Shown: positions 8,151 to 17,751, counted from the stretch's first letter. The stretch: DNA of 64,000 nucleotides from Cohnella mopanensis (GCF_022352055.1 NZ_JAKRWM010000006.1:62001-126000); one strand, 5' to 3'. The notes: generated by a model from the sequence alone, not told the origin. Made by a program: numbers and translations.

Positions 8151-9212
8151 ATGAAACGAAAGCTAGTCTCAATAGCCATGTCTTTTGCGCTTCTCCTTTC
8201 CCTTGCCTTGTCCTCGCATTCCGTGCAAGCATTCGCAGCATCGTCCGCTAATACGGAGAGCGGTCTTCCCGTGCGTACGGCGCAAGAAATCTTCAAACAA
8301 TGGAAGAAGCTTATGGTTCCTTCCGGACCGTACGCCGATCCCTTCCTTACCGAGCCATCGATCTCAATCCCCTATGAGCCGGGTACCTTAGATGTGCAAT
8401 ACATTCAAGATGGCGTAAATGCCGTTAACTTCTATCGGTTCATAAGCGGTTTAACCTACGATGTCGTTTCCACCGCCGATTTGAACGTCCAAGCCCAATA
8501 CGGATCCGTCTTGTTAGCTTCGGAGGGCAACTTCAGCCACACGCCTGCGAAGCCGGCAGACATGCCGAAAGATTTTTTCGATAAAGGCTATAAATCCACT
8601 TCCAGCTCCAACATTTATGCCTCTTACGGTTATGATGACCATATCGTATCCCGATCCATCGACGCTTATATGGAGGATTCCGATAAGAATAACCTGGCGG
8701 TACTCGGACATCGCAGATGGATTCTTAACCCCCTGTTAAAGAAAATAGGGATCGGCTTGGCCAATGGGGAGGATGAATGGTCTTACTCGGCTTTGCAAGT
8801 ATTCGATCAAAGCAGATCTAAGGCTTCGGATTATAACTACGTCGCTTATCCCGCTCAAGGAGCCTTTCCGGTCGAAGTATTCGGTTCCCATTATGCTTGG
8901 TCGGTGAGCCTCAATATGGAGAAATTCAAGAAGCCCGTGAAGAAAAACGTTAAAGTATCCATCCAACGGCTGCGGGATAATCGAACGTGGAAATTAAACT
9001 CGATGAACGATAAGGTGACGGAACGAGGCGCCTACTTGAACGTGGAGAACAACCCTTACGGTTCGGGTTCCGCTATCATTTTCCGTCCAGGCGGCATCGA
9101 TGAATACTTGGCGGGAGATCGTTATACGGTAACGATATTGGGACTCCAATCCAAGGACGGCTCGGATCAACCCCTCTCCTATACCGTAAATTTCATGAGC
9201 GTAACGAAATAG
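8151..9212 (+). CDS. Secreted CAP-domain (SCP/PR-1-like) protein
   Basis: 353 residues with a Sec signal peptide (about 1-30, cleavage near SVQAFA). The middle part carries CAP-superfamily marks: N-x-x-R-x-x-x-G-L around 'NFYRFISGL', a 'FSHTP' histidine segment, 'SSNIYASYG' and 'GHRRWILNP'. CAP proteins of spore formers are extracellular or spore-surface proteins of mostly unknown activity. The C-terminal third (about 255-353) is a separate beta-rich region. The ribosome site is weak. A hairpin ending in TTTT follows at 9285-9314. Divergent from the ABC operon. Confidence 0.82.
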   Translation: MKRKLVSIAMSFALLLSLALSSHSVQAFAASSANTESGLPVRTAQEIFKQWKKLMVPSGPYADPFLTEPSISIPYEPGTLDVQYIQDGVNAVNFYRFISGLTYDVVSTADLNVQAQYGSVLLASEGNFSHTPAKPADMPKDFFDKGYKSTSSSNIYASYGYDDHIVSRSIDAYMEDSDKNNLAVLGHRRWILNPLLKKIGIGLANGEDEWSYSALQVFDQSRSKASDYNYVAYPAQGAFPVEVFGSHYAWSVSLNMEKFKKPVKKNVKVSIQRLRDNRTWKLNSMNDKVTERGAYLNVENNPYGSGSAIIFRPGGIDEYLAGDRYTVTILGLQSKDGSDQPLSYTVNFMSVTK

Positions 9213-9269
9213 GTTATAATTGATCCACCTCATGACATTGAGATACGCGAAAGGAACGATAGATTCCCT

Positions 9270-10208
9270 ATGAGAAAAGGAAACAAAGCGCCCCGCTCAT
9301 CCGGCGGGGCTTTTAACCGGAGCCAGACGCCTCCGAAGCAGCTTAAGGTTACCGAACAAAGCGAGCTCTTGCTCTTCTTGCTGGATAAGCTAGCTCCGCA
9401 AGGCCGTAATTCCATTAAATCTTTGCTAGCCCATGGCCAAGTGTCCGTCGATGATCGCGTAGAAAAGCTATACAACCATCCCCTGAAGCCGGGGCAAGTC
9501 GTTACCGTACGCAAAGATCGGACGACGGTTGCTCCGCCTCTTCTCGGACTGAAAATTTTATACGAGGATGATGCGGTAATCGTCATTAATAAAGACGCCG
9601 GCCTGTTATCCATCGCGACGGAACAAGAAACCGAGCTCACCGCTTACCGGCAGTTAACCGCTCATGTTCGCCTAACCCATCCCCAGAACCGGATATTCGT
9701 CCTTCACCGCTTGGATCGGGAAACGTCGGGCGTCATGATGTTCGCCAAAAACGAAAAAATCCAGCAGAAAATGCAGGACGGTTGGAAAGATATCGTCAAG
9801 GAACGGATGTATGTGGCGCTAGTCGAAGGCATGGTAAAGAAAACCCAAGGCACCATTACTTCATGGCTGCGGGAAACCTCAACGCTGAAAATGTACTCTA
9901 GCTTTACGCCTAACGACGGCCAACACGCGGTTACCCATTATAAAGTGATTAGAGCTAGCCGTAACTACTCCCTGCTCGAGGTCCATCTCGAGACGGGCCG
10001 CAAAAACCAAATCCGCGTGCATATGCAAGATCTCGGGCATCCGATCGCCAGCGACAAGAAATACGGAGCGAAAACGAAACCGTTCGCGCGGCTAGGCCTT
10101 CATGCTCGCGTCCTGGCTTTCGAGCACCCTGTCACTGGCAAACCGATGCGATTCGAGACGGATATTCCGAAGCCTTTCCTTAGCCAATTCAAGGAAGAGC
10201 CTAAATAA
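9270..10208 (+). CDS. RluA family pseudouridine synthase
   Basis: 312 residues as drawn. An S4-like RNA-binding part (about 28-80) is followed by the RluA catalytic domain with HRLDRETSG, which contains the catalytic aspartate, then 'LVEG' and 'GRKNQIRVHM'. It converts uridines to pseudouridine in rRNA or tRNA. The start is uncertain: the ATG at 9270 has no good ribosome site at the right distance, and a terminator-like hairpin (9285-9314) falls in the first 15 codons. No better in-frame ATG exists before the S4 part. Target site cannot be told from sequence. Confidence 0.85.
   Translation: MRKGNKAPRSSGGAFNRSQTPPKQLKVTEQSELLLFLLDKLAPQGRNSIKSLLAHGQVSVDDRVEKLYNHPLKPGQVVTVRKDRTTVAPPLLGLKILYEDDAVIVINKDAGLLSIATEQETELTAYRQLTAHVRLTHPQNRIFVLHRLDRETSGVMMFAKNEKIQQKMQDGWKDIVKERMYVALVEGMVKKTQGTITSWLRETSTLKMYSSFTPNDGQHAVTHYKVIRASRNYSLLEVHLETGRKNQIRVHMQDLGHPIASDKKYGAKTKPFARLGLHARVLAFEHPVTGKPMRFETDIPKPFLSQFKEEPK
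9285..9314 (+). terminator. Terminator-like hairpin overlapping the RluA N-terminus
   Basis: AAAGCGCCCCGC, a seven-base loop and GCGGGGCTTTT form a GC-rich stem with a two-base bulge and a T tail. It fits as terminator of the CAP-protein gene but lies inside the predicted first codons of the next gene. Confidence 0.55.
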
Positions 10209-10317
10209 ATCAATTCGTTTCGGATAAATTCTTGAGAAATAACGATAAAAACCAAGAAAACTCTAGCTAACATTAGAAAAGTACGAAAAAACGGGAGTTT
10301 ATCGTGTTATTTCCAGT

Positions 10318-10347
10318 TTGCAAACGCTTTTATGACTGTCGTATGAT
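10318..10347 (+). promoter_or_regulatory. Promoter of mdxEFG with overlapping cre-like site
   Basis: TTGCAA, an 18-base spacer and TATGAT form a plausible sigma-A promoter about 160 bases upstream of mdxE. Bases 10319-10332 (TGCAAACGCTTTTA) differ from the CcpA cre consensus at one key position and overlap the -35 box. Repression by CcpA in the presence of glucose would suit a maltodextrin importer; this is inference from position and sequence. Confidence 0.55.
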
Positions 10348-10386
10348 CTAACCAATCAATGACAATATGAAGGCGATGTTACCTTT

Positions 10387-10436
10387 AGGGGTACAACCTC
10401 GGCACTTATGTGGCGAAGCGGTTGTGCCTCTTTTTG
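10387..10436 (+). terminator. Long hairpin with T run in the mdx leader
   Basis: AGGGGTACAACC (10387-10398) pairs over 12 positions, including two G-U pairs, with GGTTGTGCCTCT (10420-10431), followed by TTTTTG. It lies downstream of the putative mdx promoter and 68 bases before mdxE. It could end rluA transcripts or act as an attenuator of mdxEFG. Confidence 0.55.
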
Positions 10437-10503
10437 TTGTCGAAAAAAGGTTAACAAAACCGGATTATGCCATGTCAAAGACAAACTGAAGGGGTGGCTA
10501 AAA

Positions 10504-11814
10504 ATGAACGGAAAAAAATGGGGATCTTTGCTTATCTGTGTCGCTCTCGTATCCATGCTAGCAGCCTGCGGAAAAAGTAACGGAAACGGGAATGGCAACA
10601 GCGGCGCTTCACCGAGCGAAAGCTCAGCTTCAGTGGAGTCGGCAAGTCAAGCAGCCAACGAGGATGAAGAACTCGTACCGGAAGCCGGAGCCAAGCTTGT
10701 CGTATGGGAAGCTCAGGAGCAACTGGAGTACATGAAGGAAGTCGGCGCAGCATTCGAACAACAATACGGGGTGCCCGTCACCGTCGAGCAGGTAGCCGGC
10801 GGAGATCAGGGTTCGCGCCTGTCGACCGATGGACCGTCCAAGACGGCCGCGGACGTTCTAACGCTGCCGCACGATCAGATCGGCTTGGCAGTCAAAGCGG
10901 GACTATTGCTTCCGAACGACGTATTCGAGGAAGAAACGCGCAAAGAGAACGTCGAAACGGCCGTTAACGCTTCCTCTCAGAACGGAATTCTGTACGGCTA
11001 TCCGAAATCGGTAGAGACGTATGCCCTGTTCTACAATAAGGACTTGTTCCCGGAGCCTCCGAAGACTTGGGACGAAATCATTAAATTCGCAGAAACCTTT
11101 AACGATCCGAAACAGAAGAAGTACACGATCATGTGGGAATTCGTTGGCTATTATTCCTATCCGTTCATCGCTAGCTACGGCGGATACATGTTCGGAGATA
11201 ACAATACGAATGCCAACGATATCGGTCTTAACAAGGGAGATACCGTACAAGGCTTCGAATTCCTGAGATCGCTTAAGAAAATATTGCCGATGAACGCGGG
11301 AGATATTTCCTACGACGTCAAAACGCAGTTGTTCAAAGAAGGCAAGCTCGCGCTGAACATCGATGGCCCATGGTCGGTCGGCGCCTTCAAAGGCAGCGTT
11401 AATTTCGGAGTCGCTCCCTTGCCGAAATTCCCGAACGGTAAAGATTCCATCTCCTTCTCGGGCGTGAAATCCTACTATGTTAACGCATATACCAGCTACC
11501 CTGTCGCCGCTCGCTTATTCGCCCGCTTCGCCAGCAGCAAAGAAAATCAGTTGAAAAACTTCGAATTAACCGGCGCTATTCCCGCGAACAAAGAGGCGGG
11601 AGAAGATCCTAAAATCAAGGACGATCCTTACGTCAGCGGATTTTTCCAACAGTTCGCCAACTCGCATCCGATGTCATCCGTTCCCGGAACGGACTTGGCA
11701 TGGGAAGCTTTGAAGGCCACCTTCATCTCCCTATGGGACAATCCGAGCCTTGATATTAAGACCAGCTTGGATAAGATGGTCCAAAGCATTCAGGATGGCT
11801 TAGCGGCCAGATAA
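10504..11814 (+). CDS. mdxE: Maltose/maltodextrin ABC transporter substrate-binding lipoprotein
   Basis: 436 residues. A lipoprotein signal ends at LAAC (Cys22), followed by a Gly/Asn/Ser linker that tethers the protein to the membrane. The body is a family 1 solute-binding protein; 'YPKSVETYALFYNKDLF', 'FKEGKLALNIDGPW' and 'FAKSVGVAPLPKFPNGK'-like segments are typical of MalE/MdxE. An AAGGGGTGG site precedes the ATG; the longer frame starting at 10408 overlaps the leader hairpin. It delivers maltodextrins to the two permeases that follow. No ATPase gene is present, as in B. subtilis, where MsmX is shared. Confidence 0.88.
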   Translation: MNGKKWGSLLICVALVSMLAACGKSNGNGNGNSGASPSESSASVESASQAANEDEELVPEAGAKLVVWEAQEQLEYMKEVGAAFEQQYGVPVTVEQVAGGDQGSRLSTDGPSKTAADVLTLPHDQIGLAVKAGLLLPNDVFEEETRKENVETAVNASSQNGILYGYPKSVETYALFYNKDLFPEPPKTWDEIIKFAETFNDPKQKKYTIMWEFVGYYSYPFIASYGGYMFGDNNTNANDIGLNKGDTVQGFEFLRSLKKILPMNAGDISYDVKTQLFKEGKLALNIDGPWSVGAFKGSVNFGVAPLPKFPNGKDSISFSGVKSYYVNAYTSYPVAARLFARFASSKENQLKNFELTGAIPANKEAGEDPKIKDDPYVSGFFQQFANSHPMSSVPGTDLAWEALKATFISLWDNPSLDIKTSLDKMVQSIQDGLAAR

Positions 11815-11922
11815 GCCCTTCGGCCGGAGCCGGAACAAATCTCCGCAACTTAGCCTGTCTTCATCCATGCTTCTATGGGATGAAGGCAGGTATTTCGTTC
11901 AAGGAAAGAGGTCGTTCATAGC

Positions 11923-13230
11923 ATGCAAAGCAAGACGGTTGGCGCTCTCCTCTCCTTTGCGCTGATGGGGCTCGGACAATTATATAACCGACAGTGGGGC
12001 AAAGGGCTCGTATTCTTGATCGCCGCTCTTGCCGGAATTTATCTAACGGTGTTCCAGCTATTCGATCATTTGCACGGGCTCATTACGCTCGGGGAACAGC
12101 CTAGCGGATTCGTTAAAGTCGGCAAAATGATGAAGATGGTCGAAGGGGACCACTCGATCTTTATGCTCATCAAGGGACTCATCGCCCTCGTCGTTCTCCT
12201 GTTTTTCCTTTGTTTCTATGTTTTAAATATTAGAGATGCATATCTCGTCGGCCGCTTGCGTGACAATGGCAAACCCCCGGCAACGTTCCGGAAATCGTTA
12301 GCGGCATTAGGCGACAAGCACTTCGCTTACTTGGTCCTGCTGCCGCCCTTTATCGTCATAACATTTCTGACCATTCTTCCGTTAATCTTTTCGATCTTGC
12401 TGGCATTTACTAACTTTGCAGACCCTATATTACCCCCGGCCAACCTTGTCGATTGGGTAGGATTCGATAACTTCTCCAAAATGCTGAACATGAAAGTATG
12501 GAGCAATACGTTCGGAGGAATTCTCCAATGGACGCTCCTATGGGCTGTCATCGCTACCGCCACCACCTATATCGGAGGCATACTCATTGCCGTTCTCATT
12601 CATCAACCGCGCATCCGATTCAAGAAGTTCTGGCGCACGGCGCTGATTGTTCCTTTTGCCATTCCGAATATGATTTCCTTACTCGTCATGCGCAATATGT
12701 TCAACAATCAGTTCGGCCCGATCAACGGTTATCTGCAATATTTCGGCTTAAAGGGATTGCCCTGGCTGACCGATCCGTTCTGGGCTAAGGTTACCGTCAT
12801 TCTCGTCAATATGTGGATCGGCATTCCCATTGTCATGATTCTCGCATTCGGGGTTTTAACGACGATTCCGCGCGACCTGTATGAAGCCGCCGAGGTAGAC
12901 GGGGCCGGCTCACGGCAGAAGTTCCGGTTAATTACGCTGCCGATGGTTCTTTTCTCGACCTCGCCGATACTAATCATGAACTTCGCGGGCAATATCAACA
13001 ACTTTAACGTCATTTACCTATTAACCAATGGAGAACCCGTCAATCTGAATTATCAGTTCGCCGGCCATACGGATTTGCTCGTGACTTGGTTGTATAAGCT
13101 TGCCCTGAATCAATCCCAATTCAGCTTTGCATCCGTCATCGGAATCTTCATTTTTCTTATCGTCGCCTCCATCTCGATCTGGAGCTATACGCGGACCCGA
13201 TCCTACAGAGAGGAGGATATGATCCAATGA
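11923..13230 (+). CDS. mdxF: Maltodextrin ABC transporter permease MdxF
   Basis: 435 residues, the same length as B. subtilis MdxF. The N-terminal extension (about 1-125) has extra membrane helices and the LSFALMGLGQLYNRQ opening; the core has six helices with the EAA loop 'EAAEVDGAGSRQKFRLITLPM' region near 320-340 that contacts the ATPase. The GTCGTTCATAGC leader has a GGAAAGAGG ribosome site. It overlaps mdxG by four bases (ATGA). Confidence 0.9.
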   Translation: MQSKTVGALLSFALMGLGQLYNRQWGKGLVFLIAALAGIYLTVFQLFDHLHGLITLGEQPSGFVKVGKMMKMVEGDHSIFMLIKGLIALVVLLFFLCFYVLNIRDAYLVGRLRDNGKPPATFRKSLAALGDKHFAYLVLLPPFIVITFLTILPLIFSILLAFTNFADPILPPANLVDWVGFDNFSKMLNMKVWSNTFGGILQWTLLWAVIATATTYIGGILIAVLIHQPRIRFKKFWRTALIVPFAIPNMISLLVMRNMFNNQFGPINGYLQYFGLKGLPWLTDPFWAKVTVILVNMWIGIPIVMILAFGVLTTIPRDLYEAAEVDGAGSRQKFRLITLPMVLFSTSPILIMNFAGNINNFNVIYLLTNGEPVNLNYQFAGHTDLLVTWLYKLALNQSQFSFASVIGIFIFLIVASISIWSYTRTRSYREEDMIQ

Positions 13231-14060
13231 GATCATCCCATGGCAACACCAAGCTCGTTCTTAGTTACGCGATATTATTAGCCTTAACCTTTCTAAGCCT
13301 TTTCCCGGCGTTATGGATTATTCTGTCCTCGTTGAAGACCGGAAACAGCCTATACAGCGACACGTTTATCCCTCGGGAATTTACGTTGGGGCACTATCTG
13401 GATCTCTTCAATAAAACCAAATATCCGATCTGGTTTTTCAATACTTTAAAGGTCGCCGTGCTGTCGACGATATTCGGCACTTTCTTGTTGCTCATCTCTT
13501 CCTATGCAATCTCGCGATTCCGCTTCACGGGAAGGAGAACAACCCTCAAGGTCATGCTTGTGTTGCAAATGTTCCCGGGATTCATGGCCATGATCGCGAT
13601 ATTCGTACTCTTGAATGCCATGGGACTGTTGAATTCGCATTGGGCGCTGATTCTCGTATACAGCTCGGGCTCGATTATCGCCAATGTTTTTGTCGCCAAA
13701 GGTTTCTTCGATACGATTCCGAGAAGCTTGGAGGATGCGGCAAGGATAGACGGCGCAAGTCATTTCAAAGTGTTCTCGACAGTCATCGTTCCTTTGTCCA
13801 CGCCAATGTTAACTTATGCCAGCCTGATGATCTTTAACGGAGCATTCATCGATTTTATTTTCGCCGATTTGATTCTCCGTACGGAAGAGCAACGCACGTT
13901 GGCCGTAGGCTTGTATAAAATGGTCAGCCAGCGTAACTCTACCGAATTCACGATGTTCGCTGCTGGGGCCGTATTGGTCGCGGTTCCGGTAACTCTTCTA
14001 TTCCTGCTCTTGCAACGATATCTCGTAGACGGATTGACCGCCGGGGCTAACAAGGGTTAA
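13227..14060 (+). CDS. mdxG: Maltodextrin ABC transporter permease MdxG
   Basis: 277 residues, six membrane helices, with the EAA loop 'DAARIDGASHFKVFSTVIVPL' region about residues 170-190. Length and ending (LFLLLQRYLVDGLTAGANKG) match MalG/MdxG proteins. It is the last gene of the operon; the strong terminator at 14075-14124 follows. Confidence 0.92.
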   Translation: MRSSHGNTKLVLSYAILLALTFLSLFPALWIILSSLKTGNSLYSDTFIPREFTLGHYLDLFNKTKYPIWFFNTLKVAVLSTIFGTFLLLISSYAISRFRFTGRRTTLKVMLVLQMFPGFMAMIAIFVLLNAMGLLNSHWALILVYSSGSIIANVFVAKGFFDTIPRSLEDAARIDGASHFKVFSTVIVPLSTPMLTYASLMIFNGAFIDFIFADLILRTEEQRTLAVGLYKMVSQRNSTEFTMFAAGAVLVAVPVTLLFLLLQRYLVDGLTAGANKG

Positions 14061-14074
14061 CCCTTATTTTGCGC

Positions 14075-14124
14075 AAAAGCCGCCCTTGAATCGGAACATG
14101 AAGTTCCAACCAAGGGCGGCTTTT
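14075..14124. terminator. Bidirectional rho-independent terminator
   Basis: AAAAGCCGCCCTTG and CAAGGGCGGCTTTT are exact inverted repeats of 14 bases with T runs on both strands. It separates mdxG from the convergent zinc-ribbon gene. Confidence 0.9.
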
Positions 14125-14134
14125 CGTAACCGTT

Positions 14135-15598
14135 TTACTCGAATACCTTCGTATTTACCGTTCCTACGTCATAAGCCGCATTCCACCCGGACACTAACCA
14201 TTGTCCATTCGCATACTCCAACAAATATTCCGTATTGTTGGTTCCTTCAACCGGAACCGGATCGGTTTCGTATTCGCTGAAATAGAACACTTCGTTGTAA
14301 TCGAGCTGCAGCTTCACGTTAACTCTATACTCTTCTTCGCTATACCGATTCAATCTGAAGCTATCCAGATCGAAAGTTACGCGATGCAGGTTTCCGATAT
14401 AGGATTCATTATTTTTCTTCATATCGGCTAAATACTCGTCAATGTCGCCCGACCGATTAGGGCTCGCATGCCGAAGCACGTTAGCTCGCTCTTTGAAGGA
14501 CTGCATCCAACTCGAGATGAAATCGTGGGTCGCGATCATGATCTCCTCTTTGGCCGAGTCGTCCAAGCCGTTGACCGTAAATTCCAATTGATCGTTATCA
14601 ACCGGCAGCTCTTCGCTTCTCATCTTGCCCCACGGATATTCAACTTCCACGAACATCTTGTTAGAGCCGTCGACCGCGATCGGGCCGATTCGCTGACCCT
14701 CATCTACGGTCAAGTTAATATCTTGGCCGTTAATATAAATGCGCGCGAGGCTATTGTTAGAATAAACCTGTACGTAATCTCCTTCAAGCATCAGCTCCAC
14801 GGAATTCTCTCTGCCGTTTAACGGAAATAGGTACACCAATTGCTTGCTTTGCAGAGTCGTGTATTCCCCTTCGTAGACGGATTTGATCTCATATACTCCT
14901 GGAAGGAACGGGCCCACTTCAATCGCGGAATCCTCTCCGCTCGCCGTAGCCGTCTCCTTCCCGTCGACCAAGATTTTCGCGCCTTCGTAGTTGGTCCGCA
15001 CTGGAATCATGTACCGCTTAACCTTTAACTCATAATCATTGTAGAGAAGCCAGCGCTTCTTATCCTTCTTGGTCAAATAGATGAACGCAACATCGCTACC
15101 CGCATCCATGGCCTGCTCTTCGCCGGATTTGATTTGCTCCGCCTCGGATTTCAGTTGTTCCATAAGCGTAGCGAACGATTGTTTATTCGAATTCAAGTAA
15201 TTGACCATACCGCTGGCCGTCTTCTGGTCCAGATGAATATCCTCATTAGAAGCGGATAACAGCTCCAACAGCTTGTCCGGCTTACCCTCGTCGATCGCTT
15301 GTTCGAATCGGTCGAGGAGCCGTTGTTCGTCGGACATATACTTGCCCAAGAAATACGCTCCGACGATCAACAAGACGAAGACGAGTCCGCTCGCGATTAG
15401 GATTTTGGCTTTCATCGAAAGCGCGAATGCCGGTTTCACTGGCTTATCGGCTGGAGTCTCCCCCGCTGACAAAGGATCGGGAGACGGATCTTGTGCATCA
15501 AGCGCGACTGGCGTACCGCATTCCGGACAGAAGGAATATTCCCCTTCCATCTTAGTCCCGCATTCCTTGCAATAATGAATCTCTGTTATGATCCTCAC
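14135..15598 (-). CDS. Zinc-ribbon membrane protein, TcaA/YvbJ-like
   Basis: 487 residues. A zinc ribbon (CKECG...CPECG, residues about 10-28), an acidic linker, one membrane helix (about 63-85), then an extracellular part with repeated beta-rich domains and an NTF2-like C-terminal domain (about 350-487). This is the layout of TcaA/YvbJ proteins, linked in staphylococci to glycopeptide susceptibility and cell-wall stress. The start is uncertain: the GTG at 15598 lies inside the AGGTGAGG that looks like the ribosome site, and the first cysteine pair follows within ten codons. It follows another zinc-ribbon membrane gene by 26 bases. Confidence 0.8.
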   Translation of the reverse strand: MRIITEIHYCKECGTKMEGEYSFCPECGTPVALDAQDPSPDPLSAGETPADKPVKPAFALSMKAKILIASGLVFVLLIVGAYFLGKYMSDEQRLLDRFEQAIDEGKPDKLLELLSASNEDIHLDQKTASGMVNYLNSNKQSFATLMEQLKSEAEQIKSGEEQAMDAGSDVAFIYLTKKDKKRWLLYNDYELKVKRYMIPVRTNYEGAKILVDGKETATASGEDSAIEVGPFLPGVYEIKSVYEGEYTTLQSKQLVYLFPLNGRENSVELMLEGDYVQVYSNNSLARIYINGQDINLTVDEGQRIGPIAVDGSNKMFVEVEYPWGKMRSEELPVDNDQLEFTVNGLDDSAKEEIMIATHDFISSWMQSFKERANVLRHASPNRSGDIDEYLADMKKNNESYIGNLHRVTFDLDSFRLNRYSEEEYRVNVKLQLDYNEVFYFSEYETDPVPVEGTNNTEYLLEYANGQWLVSGWNAAYDVGTVNTKVFE

Positions 15599-15624
15599 CT
15601 ATTTTCTATATCGCCTATACGATA

Positions 15625-16509
15625 TTATAGATTACCAAGCCCATCCAGAAGGCTGGCAAGGAGATTGTCGCCGAACAGATAGAGTAAGAGGATCGAACCC
15701 GCATATGTAATAATAACGCCATAGAAGGCATCCAACCCGCTCGTATGGTCTCTCTTAAAGCTATAAATCGTAAAGCAAATGGCAACGAACCATGAGAAAA
15801 CGCCCGCGCCGATAATCCAAGCGAGAATTTCGGAATCCATGCTGAGGAAAGTAAACAGCAAGCCAAGGAAAAAGAAAGTGGCCGATGGAATCATGAAAGT
15901 ACCGAATCTCGCTATGACTTCGCGATAGTGCGTGACGACGTTCCCCATCTTAAGAACGAGGAAAATAATCGAATTGACCATCATAACGACCAGCAGTAAA
16001 AACACAAACGGTTTAATGACGACGTCGCCGAACGGAACATCGAGTTTGTTACCCAGAAATCCGCCGTAGAGCTTGGCTCTTTCCCTGAGTTGGAAATAAG
16101 CGATAAACGGTAAGATAAGAGAAAACAGAACAATCGTAATAAGGCCGTTCGTCATATGATCGGCAGTCGAAGCTTGACCGATTTTCACCGGATTCTTCAA
16201 CACTTCTAGAAAGTAGGAAAAATACTGCTTGCTGATTTGCTTCGCTTGTTGAAGCTGTTGGTTGGGCTGGCTTGGAGCCGCTTGCTGGCTAGCATATGTA
16301 TTCGCATTTGACATAGGCTGTTGAGCAGGGGGGATAGCGTTAGCCGGCTTTCGGAGATCAAAGCTCCCAACTTCCGAGGTAGCCGCCATTTCCGATGCCG
16401 CCTCCACTGGCAGCCTCGTACCGCATTTCACGCAAAACTTAGCTGACTGATTCATCTGACCGCACTGGGTGCATTGCATGCGCTTGTCATCCTCCATATC
16501 TACTGTCAT
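15625..16509 (-). CDS. Zinc-ribbon multispanning membrane protein
   Basis: 294 residues as drawn. An N-terminal zinc ribbon (CTQCG...CVKCG), a Pro/Gln/Ala-rich linker (about 55-90) and five predicted membrane helices in the second half. A second ATG (16479, MQCTQCG) has GGAGG eleven bases upstream and may be the true start. Proteins of this type sit beside TcaA/YvbJ-like genes in Bacillales; function unknown. Likely co-transcribed with the TcaA-like gene. Confidence 0.75.
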   Translation of the reverse strand: MTVDMEDDKRMQCTQCGQMNQSAKFCVKCGTRLPVEAASEMAATSEVGSFDLRKPANAIPPAQQPMSNANTYASQQAAPSQPNQQLQQAKQISKQYFSYFLEVLKNPVKIGQASTADHMTNGLITIVLFSLILPFIAYFQLRERAKLYGGFLGNKLDVPFGDVVIKPFVFLLLVVMMVNSIIFLVLKMGNVVTHYREVIARFGTFMIPSATFFFLGLLFTFLSMDSEILAWIIGAGVFSWFVAICFTIYSFKRDHTSGLDAFYGVIITYAGSILLLYLFGDNLLASLLDGLGNL

Positions 16510-16581
16510 AATATAGGAATTATTTCCTATTTATCATTAGTATTATAGTAGGAAAGAACGATAGCGTCTATCCTTAACGAC

Positions 16582-17751
16582 CTAAAATATTGATAAAATC
16601 CGACCGTCCTGCGTGCAAATATAAAGCTCGCCCGCCCCATCTTCACCGAATGACGTAATATTCATATCCGATTCCAGCAACATTCGATTATCAATCGTTC
16701 CATTGGACTGAAGGCGCAACCCCCACATCAACCCTGTACCATAATCGGCGTACATGTACGTGCCTTTAAGCTGCGTAAGCCGATTCCCCCTGTACACATA
16801 ACCTCCCGTTATAGATACCCCTTGCTCATGGTCGTAGGTAAATAAGGGCTGCTCCAATCCGTCCTGCTCGCAACCGGATTCTGGATTGTAGCACTCCGTC
16901 CCCTCTTGGATTCGCCAACCGTAGTTTTTGCCTTTTTCAATCAGGTTGATTTCCTCGTAACGATTCTGTCCGACATCTGCCGCCCATAGTTGGCCTGTCG
17001 TCTCGTCGAAGCTGAATCTCCACGGATTCCGTAAGCCATACGCATAGATCTCGGGCATCCCGCGGCCGATGAACGGATTATCTTGCGGAATTGCATAGGC
17101 AAGATTAGCCGCTGCGCGATCTACATCGATGCGGAGGATTTTGCCCAGCAGGCTATTAAGGTTCTGGCTATTATTAAGCGGGTCTCCCCCGCTACCCCCG
17201 TCTCCCGTCGCGATGTATAAGTAACCGTCCGGCCCGAAGCTAAGCTGGCCTCCGTTATGGTTAGGGAACGGTTGCTCGAAAGTGAGCAGAATTTGTTCGC
17301 TCGCGGGATCCAACAAATGCTCATCCTCAGCCGATACCTCATATCGTGCGATAACCGTATGCGTCTCGGTCGTATAGTTGACATAGGCCTGGTTCGGATG
17401 ACTCGGATGGAAGGCCAAGCCGAGCAACCCTTGCTCGCCTTCGGCATCGTAAACCCGATCCGTGATATCCAACACGATCTGCTGCTTATCCGCAGGCCTC
17501 TTTAAGTTTTTGCTCACGATTCTCCCTGGTTGCTCGACGATGTAGACCAGATCCGCATAGCCTGACCGATGCTCCAACCCTATCGGCTTGTCGAAGCGCT
17601 CCGTCCCGAAAATAGAAACAAGCGATATGCCCCCTCCCGCTTCCGTCGCGCCAACCTTCGCTTCCGTATCCGCGGATTCGTTCGCCCCCCAGCATGCGGT
17701 AACTCCTAAGACAAGTAATATTCCGGCTAATAACAGTCCGAGTCGTTTCAT
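16582..17751 (-). CDS. PQQ-dependent sugar dehydrogenase-like lipoprotein (YliI/GDH type)
   Basis: 389 residues with a lipoprotein signal ending in GVTAC, so it is anchored outside the membrane. The body is the soluble aldose dehydrogenase beta-propeller: 'EQGLLGLAFHP', 'NHNGGQLSFGPDGYLYIATGDGG', 'GKILRID', 'YGLRNPWRFSFD', 'WAADVGQNRYEEIN' and 'GGYVYRG' are present. Such enzymes oxidise aldoses to lactones with PQQ. No PQQ synthesis genes are in the window, so cofactor supply is unknown. The ATG used follows a GGGGGG site; ten extra upstream codons are possible. Confidence 0.85.
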   Translation of the reverse strand: MKRLGLLLAGILLVLGVTACWGANESADTEAKVGATEAGGGISLVSIFGTERFDKPIGLEHRSGYADLVYIVEQPGRIVSKNLKRPADKQQIVLDITDRVYDAEGEQGLLGLAFHPSHPNQAYVNYTTETHTVIARYEVSAEDEHLLDPASEQILLTFEQPFPNHNGGQLSFGPDGYLYIATGDGGSGGDPLNNSQNLNSLLGKILRIDVDRAAANLAYAIPQDNPFIGRGMPEIYAYGLRNPWRFSFDETTGQLWAADVGQNRYEEINLIEKGKNYGWRIQEGTECYNPESGCEQDGLEQPLFTYDHEQGVSITGGYVYRGNRLTQLKGTYMYADYGTGLMWGLRLQSNGTIDNRMLLESDMNITSFGEDGAGELYICTQDGRILSIF

